A DNA stretch of 64,000 nucleotides from Proteles cristata cristata (Eukaryota > Chordata > Mammalia > Carnivora > Hyaenidae), in assembly GCA_017311185.1 (NCBI GenBank), contig JAESUZ010003110.1, forward strand, positions 662,888-726,887, written 5' to 3'. A program made the translations under genes and the position numbers. Of the stretch, positions 55,911-64,000 are shown one piece after another. Numbering within the stretch: position 1 is the stretch's first letter; each line of letters opens with the position of its first letter. The notes beneath the pieces were generated by a model. It was given only the letters and a program-made list of their open reading frames with translations, did not search any database and was not told where the DNA came from.

Positions 55911-57668
55911 CAGGAAGGACTCCCGGAGAAGAGAGGGAGCAAGTGTGAAGCCATCTTACCTGTGGCTGCGGACCACGGAGGGCGACCCGAGGATGGGAGG
56001 GGTGGTGCCCGGAGGAAGGGACCCGGAGCCGGGGGTCTGGTTCTGCAGGGAGAGGGAGTCGGGGTCAGACTGAGGGAAGATCCTGAGCGCAGGCAGAGCC
56101 CTTTGGACTTGCCTCGTCCCGCAGGGTCCCCCTCGCTATGGGATGAGAAGACAGAGGGGCTTGGAGAGAGGGGTCTGTGCTCACCCACCACCCCTGGCAG
56201 CAGGCATCCCTGGCAGGAAAAGAGAGTGAGTCACTTATTCCATAAGTCAAGGTTATTAACTAGAGAAGATCAGATCGTGGCAGTCAAATAACCTTGCACT
56301 GTGTAAAATGTAAATGCTAACAGCTGCTGCTGAACTATCAGCGGTGTCTGGAAGGTTCCCTGGGTGAGAGAAGCTCACCGCAACAGGGGGACGGGAGCCA
56401 GGGGGAAGGAGTTTCTTCCCGCCTCTCTTCCAGCCCTGGCCGAGATGGAGAATGGCTGACCGTGGAAAGTCTCCTGAGAGGAGGCAAGGCTCCAAGTCTG
56501 GGGAACTCTCTGAGGAGGCACAAACACTCCCACCCTCTCCCGCCCAGAGCACCTCTCATCCCACGGCGAAGTTCGGGCTGTGGCTTGAAGAGCTCAGAAA
56601 TGTCCTTTCCAGAAGAGCGCTTTGAAGGAGATGGGAGACCTCACAAGGGACTCAGCTCTCCTGCATTCAGAGAGGGGTGAGTAGGGCAGGTTGAGAGGTG
56701 GAAGTGGGTATTAGAATCAAGGAATCCTTCCGTAAGTCAGGAAGACGCTGGAAGCAGCTCAGGCCTGAGAATCCAGCAAAGTAAAAAATGTGCAGAATAG
56801 AGACCAGGCAGGAAGCAGAGGAAGGGACAGAGGAAGGTTCTGACCCAAGACGGGAGCCTCTGCTACGGGTGACCATGTACGGCCATAGGGCTCCTTTCCA
56901 GAGAGCCCAGGACAAAGCCCTTTCCCTGCTGTGCGCCAGGGCTCATCCAGCCTCCTCTGGGATTTGGGGTTAGCTCTGAGGGCCCAGCCGTGGGGCTTAC
57001 AGGCGAGGGGCGTCATGAGGCCCGGCATTGAGAAGTTCTGTGCGAATCGCAGAGTCTGAAGCCGGGGGTAAGATGGACGATGAGGCGTCGCTATAGGTGT
57101 GACACTTCTTACAGGCAGGAAACCTATCTGGTCTTAGCAGCCAGCCTATTGACACTCAGGAACTTGAACGAGATGGGTATCAGAAGAGTCAGCTCCACAG
57201 ATGACCAGGAGAGAAAGCATGTGAGCCTGTGTCAAGACCAACCCAGCAGGCAGTCAGTGTGGGTGACGGTCCCCCAGGCAGGGTGTGAGATCGCCCCAGT
57301 CTGCTGGGGGCGAAGGGGCCAGTCTCCCGCCTGGGCCCATTCCTGGTGCGGGACTGTCCCTGTCGCCCCGCACTGGTCTCCAGGCTCCGATGCTCATGTG
57401 TGGCCGTGGCCCTGAAGTGGGTGCTATCCGTCGCCGTGTCGGTCAGTCCTGTCTCCGCAGCCCAGTGATAGGAGAGGCTGAGACCCCTTCCTGAGACAGG
57501 AAGAAGGGCCGCAGGACTCCCACAGGCCTCTCAGACTCTGACGGAGCTTCCGACTCAACGGCAAACCACAGATGCCAAGGCCCACACCCCAGAAACTCCC
57601 ATCCAGCAGATCCAAGGCATCCCCATGGTCCATGCAGTTTGCTTCTCGATTTATTCATTTGTTTTTCA

Positions 57669-57885
57669 TTTTTTTCAACATTTATTTATTTATGAGAGAC
57701 AGAGCAACAATTAGAGGGCAAGGGGTGGGCAGAAAGAGAAAGAGAGGGAGTCACAGAATCAGAAGCAGGCTCCAGGCTCTGAGCTGTCAGCACAGAGCCC
57801 GATGCAGGACTCGAACCCATGAACAGTGAGATCATAACCCAAGCTGAAGTTGGACACTTAACCGACTGAGCCACCCAGGTGCCCC
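57669..57885 (-). mobile_element. Can-SINE, minus
   Basis: CATTTATTTATTTATGAGAG, GACTCGAACCCATGAACAGT, end GAGCCACCCAGGTGCCCC. Moderately diverged; TSD not clear. Confidence 0.92.
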
Positions 57886-58245
57886 ATCATGCAGGTGTTT
57901 AAAGTTGTATGTGTGATCCCGATGGGGAACCAGAGAGAGAACTAGTTCCCTGGGGAGCTGCATACCCCGCCCTGGCCCCGACTCTACCCTGCCCACTCAG
58001 CTCCAGACTGCGGAAGGAGGCATACCTACACTCTCTCTGGTGAGCAGCTGAGAGAACACTGAGGTTCTTGCTTACTCTATGAGCAAGATAAAGAGGCAAC
58101 AGGCAGGCATTTTCAACTCCAGCTGGTTAAACCCTGGGTCAAGGACATACGCAAAGTAGCCCTTTCTTTTCTACCTCTAGCAGCCTTTCCAGATTTTAGA
58201 CAGATGCACATCTGCAGAGAGAGGGATGAGCCAAATGGCCTTCAG
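57886..58245. other. Unique flank sequence between SINEs
   Basis: About 360 bases; I see nothing nameable in it. Confidence 0.4.
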
Positions 58246-58260
58246 ATCTTTGGCTTTTGT

Positions 58261-58459
58261 GGGGCACCTGGGTGGCTCAGTTGGTTAGGCATCCGACTCT
58301 TAGTTTTGGCTCATGTCATGATCTCACGGTTTGTGGGTTCAAGCCCTGCGTCAGGCTCTGTGCTGGTAGCACAGAACCTGCTTGGAATTCTCTCTCTCTG
58401 CCCGCCCCACCCCCTACACTGTGTCTGTCTCTCTCAAAATAAGTAAACTTAAAAAAAAA
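58261..58459 (+). mobile_element. Can-SINE, exact 15-bp TSD
   Basis: TSD ATCTTTGGCTTTTGT is exact at 58246-58260 and 58460-58474. Head GGGGCACCTGGGTGGCTCAG. Confidence 0.96.
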
Positions 58460-58474
58460 ATCTTTGGCTTTTGT

Positions 58475-58817
58475 AACCTTGTAAGTATTTCCATACTTTA
58501 TAGATGAGGAAAGTGGAGTTCCAAAAGGTTTATGAGCCTTAGGACTTACCAGAATCCAGGTGTCTTGATTCTAAGTAGGTGCTCTTTCTAGAACAGTCAG
58601 CTTTTCCTTCCTTCCAGTTGTGCGATCTAGCCCCTGGAAAGATAAAACAAGAGCAAAAGAAAACTCAGGATTTGCATTCGTGCATCGGCTGGGAGAGGGA
58701 CGGAGGGACCCCCGAGGAGGTTTCTGGTGCTGAGAGGGTAAGATGCTGCCGGAGAGGGTCATCTATTTAGAGAGATTCTTAGAAAAGTGTAAAGCCACAT
58801 ATCAAACATGCAAGTTA
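58475..58817 (-). repeat. MIR-like fragment then unique sequence
   Basis: 58485-58570 resembles reverse MIR (ACTTTATAGATGAGGAAAGT). The remainder to 58817 is unassigned. Confidence 0.4.
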
Positions 58818-59016
58818 GGGGTGCCTGGGTGGCTCAGTCAGTTAACGGTCTGACTCCCGGGTTCGGCTCAGGTCGTGATGGCTTCATGGGTTTGAGTCCC
58901 ACGTCGGGCCCTGTGCTGACGTGGAGCCTGCTTGGGATTCTCTCTCTCCCTCTCTCTCTCTGTCCCTACTCTGCCTGCACTCTCATGAATGAATGAATGA
59001 ATGAATGAATGAATGA
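58818..59016 (+). mobile_element. Can-SINE ending in (GAAT)n
   Basis: Head GGGTGCCTGGGTGGCTCAGT; the usual AAATAAAT tail is replaced by a (GAAT)n run at 58985-59017. Short GCAAGTT flanks may be the TSD. Confidence 0.92.
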
Positions 59017-59599
59017 GCCAGCAAGTTTATCTGAGCACAAGGGTCATGCAGTGAAGGACCTAATCCAGGCATGCTTCTTGGAAGGGGCATCGAAGTGATA
59101 GGTGTTCGCTATTCTCTGCAAGTTGATCACCTAGCTCTATGCTAAAGGCTTTGGGAACAGCACAGAAGGCCAAAGACATTGAGCCTGCCTGAAGGGAGCT
59201 TCCAGTAGAGTGGAGGAAGCCGCATGCACATGAAAGGCCTGGGGGGCCACAGCAAGCAGGCCCCATCCCAGCTGTGGGACCTCGACTGGCAGGGCTGTAG
59301 GCTCCCGGGGATCCCTGCGTTTTCTGGATTCTGAGAAGTGGGGAAAGTTTGACCAAGTGAGATCAAGACTCGGTGTGGCAAAGGGGGCTCACTGGGGACC
59401 CGGAGCAGAGAGGTCAAGGTGGGGGGTGGGGGTGAGGTGCAGCTGGGCGAGGGCTCTTGGGCTGGCTTCTCCCGGCCACTGGGGCCTGTGGGCTGAGCCC
59501 CTGGCCTCCTGGAGGCCGGCTCTGCTTCCCCACGGGAAGGCGGTGGGAGCCCAGAGCTGCTCCGGGGCCCTGTCAGGTCCCGCGAGTGCCGAGATGAAG

Positions 59600-60110
59600 G
59601 GCTGCCGGGTGTGAATTTAACACTGTACATAAATACGCTTTGCAGTCATGGAGGCAGCTTTCTGCTCCAAGAAGACCCACCGAATATTTTACAGCGATGC
59701 AGATCGAGTGCAAAGAAGGAAGATAAATAAAAGGGAAGATAATTATTTGATGGAGTCCTCTTAGGATGCGCCACAGCAGGGAACGCTTACAGGGAATAGA
59801 TACGGCCGCAGAGACCCCGCGCGTGGAGCCTGGCACCGGCCTGTAAATGGTCAGGAGGGACCCGCGCACCTGGCCGCACCCCACCTTGCCGCCGGCGGCC
59901 CCGGGCGCCCACCACCGCGCCATCCTGCAGAAGGGAGATGCGCCTCGTAAACGTCTCCGGAGAATTACGACCCTGGCGCTACAGTGGAAAGACGGCGCCG
60001 TTTATCTCCGCGCCATCTGCACAGGCTCACTCGTTGCTCGCGAGGCAGGCGCACACGCACGCGGCAAGTTTGCGAGAGTTTTCCTGCCGGGTCGCTGCGA
60101 GGCTTGGGGT
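59600..60110. promoter_or_regulatory. AT-rich element abutting a small CpG island
   Basis: 59600-59760 is AT-rich and repeat-free (GTGAATTTAACACTGTACAT, AAGATAATTATTTGATGGAG). 59800-60110 is CpG-dense (CAGAGACCCCGCGCGTGGAG, GCCGCCGGCGGCCCCGGGCG, GACGGCGCCGTTTATCTCCG). The pairing suggests an enhancer or an unannotated promoter. Confidence 0.45.
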
Positions 60111-60297
60111 GGCCAGCAGGAGAGGCCCCAGGCCGGCTGGGGGCGGGAGCCAGACCGCAGCTGGGGGGCAGGGGCCAGGGACCGGGACCCTCCTGTGTGC
60201 CCAGCAGGGCCTGGCCCAGGGTTCAGCAGTCACCGGCGCAACCAACTGCAGGGGACAGTTGCCCCTGCCCAGCGCTGGCGTGGACCTCAGGGAGACA

Positions 60298-60341
60298 CGC
60301 ATAGTTTGCACATGCATAGTTTGCACACGCATATTTGCTTG
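60298..60341. repeat. Three tandem copies of a 15-bp unit
   Basis: CGCATAGTTTGCACA, TGCATAGTTTGCACA, then a partial CGCATATTTGC. A recent local duplication or clustered binding site. Confidence 0.8.
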
Positions 60342-60792
60342 CACTCCCTGCAGGTTTCAATTTCAAGGTGGTCTCAGTGAGGCCCTCCCGGTGACCCCCA
60401 TCTAAACTCGCCACAACCCCCTTTCTGTAGCAGATGCTGTCCTGCTCGGTCAGTATCTCACATCCCTCGCCGGTGTCCGCTGCGTGGCTGCCCCGGGTGT
60501 GGCCCTCCCCGGCAACTCGCACCTGCGCTTTTTGTAGAAGGCCTGCCTTCCACCTGCCCTCCCTGGCCTCCTTTAGGGGGGTGGGCAGGAGAAGGTATCA
60601 CCCACTCTCCTCCCCAGGGGGAGGACTTAACCAGTGATGAATGGATACTGACCTGTAAACCCTCCAGCCCCTTTGGCTACCACACTTTGATATTCTGGTG
60701 TTGCTGAAACATAAAATATTGAGGAGGGGGTAAGTGGTCCTAAAACTGGGAATGCACACTGCTGCCCTGCCCAGGGTCTGATTGAGCTCATT

Positions 60793-61031
60793 CTTTCTTT
60801 CTTAAGTTTAGCATAGCTTTGGGTTTTTTTTTTAATTTTTAAAAATTTATTTATTTATTTTGAGAGAGAGAGAGAGAGCGCATACACAAGCAAAGCAAGG
60901 GCAGAGGAACCAAGAGACAAAATTCCAAGCAGGCTCCACACCATCAGAGTAGAGCCCGGTGCGGGGCTCAAACTCACAAACTGTGACCTGAGCTGAAGTT
61001 GGATGCTTAATCAACTAACCACCCAGTTGGC
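60793..61031 (-). mobile_element. Can-SINE, minus, with non-SINE sequence at its 3' end
   Basis: TSD TCTGATTGAGCTCATT is exact at 60777-60792 and 61032-61047. Between the A-rich tail (T-run from 60824) and the left TSD lie 31 non-SINE bases (60793-60823), as expected for a 3' transduction. The body is diverged and lacks part of the GAGATCATGACC segment. Confidence 0.88.
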
Positions 61032-61047
61032 TCTGATTGAGCTCATT

Positions 61048-61836
61048 GCAATGACAGGCTAGGGTGGCACAGCTAGAAGCTGGAGGCTGGGCGGACCTCG
61101 GGACAGGTGTGGCAGGGTGGGGCCCCGGTCTCTGCTCGGACCCATCCTTGGACCGGTCCATTCTCACATCCCCATGACTAGGCTGGCAGCTCTTGTCATC
61201 TTCTGGCACCGCAGTGCCCAAGCCCATGGGGACCGCATTAGAAGGCTTGAGACTCCTCCCTGTTTTCTCTCTCTTCCTCTCTCTCTCGGCTCCCCTGCCC
61301 ATACTGAGATGAAAACCTCTCTCTTCTCCCTCTGCCCTCCCCTCCTCTCTCCTCCACACCCAACCGGGGAACCTCAACGTTGCATATAAAAGCCCACCTT
61401 CACCGCCTTTCTCTGTTACAGACTTTGCCTGGGGACTCCGTGGAAACGGCCACAGCACTGGTGACACGTGGAAGCTGGGGAAGCAGGGAACAGAGCATGA
61501 GGAAGCTCAGTCGCTTTCTTCAGTGGCAGTGCAGATACGCGGATGGTGTGAACAGGTGGCCAGACCCGGGCAGGGCTGCAGCCTCGGAGCCCAGCGAGGG
61601 GACCCTTGGAGTCCTGGGCTGACCGGACAGCCTGGTGATGAGCCAGGAGCTCTGGAAGTAGCACCAGAGAGGAGGGAACTGCTGATGGATGTTCAGGAAG
61701 GTTAATCAGCAGAATGTGGTGGCTGATGGCGGGTGGGGAAGAAACATCTGTGAGGAGAGCAGGTGTCTCTGGGAAGGGGAAGTGAAGGACAGAGACTGAG
61801 AACGGGGTACAGGCAGGGAATGGAGAAGTCAAGGAG
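61048..61836. other. Unique flank sequence
   Basis: CT-rich tract 61258-61350. I see no gene and no clear repeat. Confidence 0.4.
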
Positions 61837-61850
61837 CTGTTAAAAAGATT

Positions 61851-62092
61851 TTTTAAATTTTTTTTCTTTTTTTAAAAAATTTTTTTAATGTTTTATTTAT
61901 TTCTAGGAGAGAGAGAGAGGCAGCGTGAGCAGGGGAGGGTCAGAGAGAGAGGAAGGCACAGACTGAAACAGGCTCCAGGCTCTGAGCCGGCAGCCAGCAC
62001 AGAGCCCGACGCGGGGCTCGAACCCACGAACCGCAAGATAATGACCTAAGTGAAAGCCAGACGCTTAACCGACTAAGCCACCCAGGCACCCC
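61851..62092 (-). mobile_element. Can-SINE, minus, nested in the tail of the next SINE
   Basis: Young-type body (ATTTATTTCTAGGAGAGAGA; GAGCCGGCAGCCAGCACAGA; GACCTAAGTGAAAGCCAGAC), end GCCACCCAGGCACCCC. TSD AGATTTTTTAAATTTTT / AGATTTTTTTAATTTTT lies in the host's A-rich tail. Confidence 0.94.
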
Positions 62093-62100
62093 TAGATTTT

Positions 62101-62289
62101 TTTAATTTTTAATTTTTGAGAGAGAGAGAGCACAAGCAGGGGAGGGGCAGAGAGAGAGGATGACAGGGGATCTGAAGTGGGCTCTGTGCTCATAGCAGAG
62201 AGCTCAGTGCAGGGCTTGAACTCACAAACCGTGAGATCGTGACCTGAGCTGAGGTTGGACGCTTAACCAACTGAGCCGGCCAGGTGCCC
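62101..62289 (-). mobile_element. Older Can-SINE, minus, host of the nested copy
   Basis: GAGAGAGAGAGCACAAGCAG, GGGCTTGAACTCACAAACCG, end GAGCCGGCCAGGTGCCC. The outer TSD CTGTTAAAAAGATT (61837-61850) / CTGTTAAAAGGATT (62290-62303) brackets both elements. Confidence 0.93.
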
Positions 62290-62303
62290 CTGTTAAAAGG
62301 ATT

Positions 62304-62569
62304 ATAGAAAGACACAGAATGATAGGGGCTAAGAAATGGAAAAGCAGCCGGGGAGACAGTCAATGAAACCCTTAGCGAGACTTCCTTTCTTCTAACTTCT
62401 TATTTTGAACTAATTTTAGACTTACAGAAAAGCTGAATAAAACAGGACAGAGAATCCCGACGTACCACTCACCCCGCTTCCCCCACGGTCACCCATTTAC
62501 ATAACCATGGCACAGTTATCAAAACCGGGCATTCACACTGGAAGAGTGCTATTAACTAAACACTTTTTT
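62304..62569. other. Short unique or ancient-repeat spacer
   Basis: 62390-62520 (GACTTACAGAAAAGCTGAAT; CATTTACATAACCATGGCAC) resembles an old L1 3' segment but is too short to name. Confidence 0.3.
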
Positions 62570-62782
62570 TTAATTAGTTAATTTATTTCTAGGAGACAGA
62601 GAGAGAGACAGCGTGAGCAGGGGAGGGTCAGAGAGAGAGGGAGACACAGAATCTGAAACAGGCTCCAGGCTCTGAGCTGGCAGTCAGCACAGAGCCCGAC
62701 GCGGGGCTTGAACCCACGAACCGCGAGATCATGACGTAAGCGAAAGTTGGACGCTTAACCAACTAAGCCACCCAGGCGCCCC
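62570..62782 (-). mobile_element. Can-SINE, minus, young type
   Basis: ATTTATTTCTAGGAGACAGA, GGCAGTCAGCACAGAGCCCG, GCGAGATCATGACGTAAGCG, end GCCACCCAGGCGCCCC. TAAACACTTT / TAAACAACACTTT flanks form an imperfect TSD. Confidence 0.94.
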
Positions 62783-63739
62783 TAAACAACACTTTCTTCC
62801 AATCTCCTCAGTTCCCGAAGGATCCGGAGGGAGCTAAGCATAAACAAGCAGACCCGAAGGGAGTGTGGGGTTAGACAGAGGCACCCAAGTCCCTCTTCTT
62901 GCAGAAAGCTTAGACGTGTCTGTCAGAGCCTGAGGAAAGGACTATCTTAGGGACACAAATTAGGTGCCTCCTAAGAGGCTATTATTTAATGAATGAATGA
63001 ATTCCAGTGCCCAAGGCACAGAGCAAAGTCATTATAACCAGTGTCCCCATATAACCGACCACGGTCCTTGATTTCTTCTCAGCTGCCAAGGTGCCTGGAA
63101 TCTACCACTTACACCAACAGACATTTTCAAGGCACCGAATACCAAGGGTTTCTTCCAATGTCAGGTTCTGAGCTTCGTCCTCCAGAGAGAGAAAGAGAGA
63201 GAGAGACCTCTCTGAATGCCTCTGGTAGCGCCGTTTCTCCTTAAATGCCTCCCTTTCCAGCATAGTCATGGCAGCCAGTATCCCAACCCAGCTCCCTTTG
63301 AATTTATAATCTAGAAGCTTAGGGGGTTTATTACCCATACGCAGGGAGGAAAGAAGGCTTTTACCCATAACTGGGGTCCTGAGCCAATTTGTCCCTTTAA
63401 CGTGGGAGGCAGGTGGCTTAGGATTGGTGGACTGCCAGTCACCAGAAGAGTCATGAACTTCTCCCCTGCTGGGGAGCATGGAGGGAAGCCGCCCCGGCCA
63501 CGAGCACGTGTGTGAGACAGCAACCCAACCAAGGCTCGTAGCGCCCACTCGAAGGCCAATGGCAGCCCTTAGCGGGCAGTGCCAGAGGAAAAGGAATGTA
63601 AAACCTGGATCTGTGGCAGCAAGCAGGGCGAAGTTGTCACATGTCCCCAGCACCAAAGGACCAGGGCTTCTAGGCCAATATGGATGGTTCTTGTTGGAAT
63701 CCTAGGCCATCTCAGAATATTCTTTCTTCCTTTCTCTCT
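62783..63739. other. Unique flank sequence
   Basis: A small GA run at 63185-63203. A 184-codon minus-strand frame (63656-63102) shows no domain, splice context or recognisable similarity and is not called a gene. Confidence 0.4.
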
Positions 63740-63969
63740 ATTTTTTTTTTCTTTTCTTTATGGTGCAAGAGAGAGGGAGGGAAGGGACAGGCAACACCCA
63801 TTAGTTGAGGGAAATTAGTTGAGAAACTTAGGTAAATTTCATCTCGCATGGGGCACTTCCACGCTCAGCGCTGAGCCCAACCTGAGGCTCCATCTCACAA
63901 CCCTGACATTATGACCTGAGCTGAAATCAAGAGTCGGATCCTCAACCCACTGAGCTACCCAGGTGCCCC
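63740..63969 (-). mobile_element. Diverged Can-SINE, minus
   Basis: T-rich tail, GCAAGAGAGAGGGAGGGAAG, then ATTATGACCTGAGCTGAAAT, CAAGAGTCGGATCCTCAACC and ACTGAGCTACCCAGGTGCCC. The middle (63800-63870) departs from consensus. Confidence 0.85.
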
Positions 63970-64000
63970 CAGGGGAAGCTTGAATAGCCAGGTAATATAG

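Larger units (their letters stand above)
53490..57668. other. Flank sequence with MIR and a candidate enhancer
   Basis: MIR at 54450-54620. 55370-55910 is a long AT-rich block listed separately. C-runs at 54830-54845. 55930-57600 is GC-richer unique sequence with no recognisable gene. Confidence 0.45.
59017..60776. other. Flank sequence with CpG patch
   Basis: 59600-60110 is described separately. A threefold 15-bp repeat lies at 60298-60341. No gene recognised. Confidence 0.45.

Noticed and set aside
63102..63656. 184-codon minus-strand ORF near the right end, considered as an HTR3A exon
   Set aside because: No similarity to Cys-loop receptor segments and no exon-like boundaries; the human spacing puts HTR3A beyond this window.

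Overview
This is a piece of mammalian nuclear DNA, almost certainly from a cat-family carnivore. About thirty short interspersed elements share the head 'GGGGCGCCTGGGTGGCTCAG', a tRNA-Lys-like internal promoter and a CT-rich stretch before the A-rich tail; these are the Can-SINE type abundant in felids (RepeatMasker SINEC_Fc class). Many have perfect 13-18 bp target-site duplications (TSDs), so the family was recently active here.

One protein gene is recognisable. On the minus strand, 26986-25719 is the first coding exon of ZBTB16 (PLZF), a BTB/POZ C2H2 zinc-finger transcriptional repressor. It encodes residues 1-422 and two bases of codon 423: the whole BTB domain, the middle repression region and most of zinc finger 1. 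A clean splice donor follows. Upstream on the minus strand lie a short 5'UTR piece (27075-26987), an intron (27076-29987), a predicted non-coding exon 1 ending at 29988 and a CpG-island promoter (about 28.6-30.65 kb). Exons 3 onward are not visible, so 1-25718 is read as the start of the large second intron. In human the order is HTR3A, ZBTB16, NNMT; 30.65-64 kb should therefore be the 5' flank towards HTR3A, and I see no HTR3A exon.

Layout: 1-25.7 kb, intron 2 with about a dozen Can-SINEs, ancient MIR/L2 pieces and possible conserved elements; 25.7-30.65 kb, exon 2, intron 1, exon 1 and promoter, inside a SINE-free block from about 20.6 to 33.9 kb; 30.65-64 kb, gene-poor flank with nested SINEs, a 5'-truncated L1 (45.6-46.7 kb), two further CpG-rich patches (50.9-51.3 and 59.8-60.1 kb), a divergent pair of CTCF-like motifs (51.22-51.55 kb) and a long AT-rich block (55.37-55.91 kb) that looks like a developmental enhancer.

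I found no unknown gene system. The most useful leads are regulatory (upstream ORFs in the ZBTB16 leader, the candidate boundary, candidate enhancers) and structural (a SINE with a probable 3' transduction, SINE-in-SINE nests, an inverted SINE pair). All conservation statements rest on appearance alone, because no alignment could be run.
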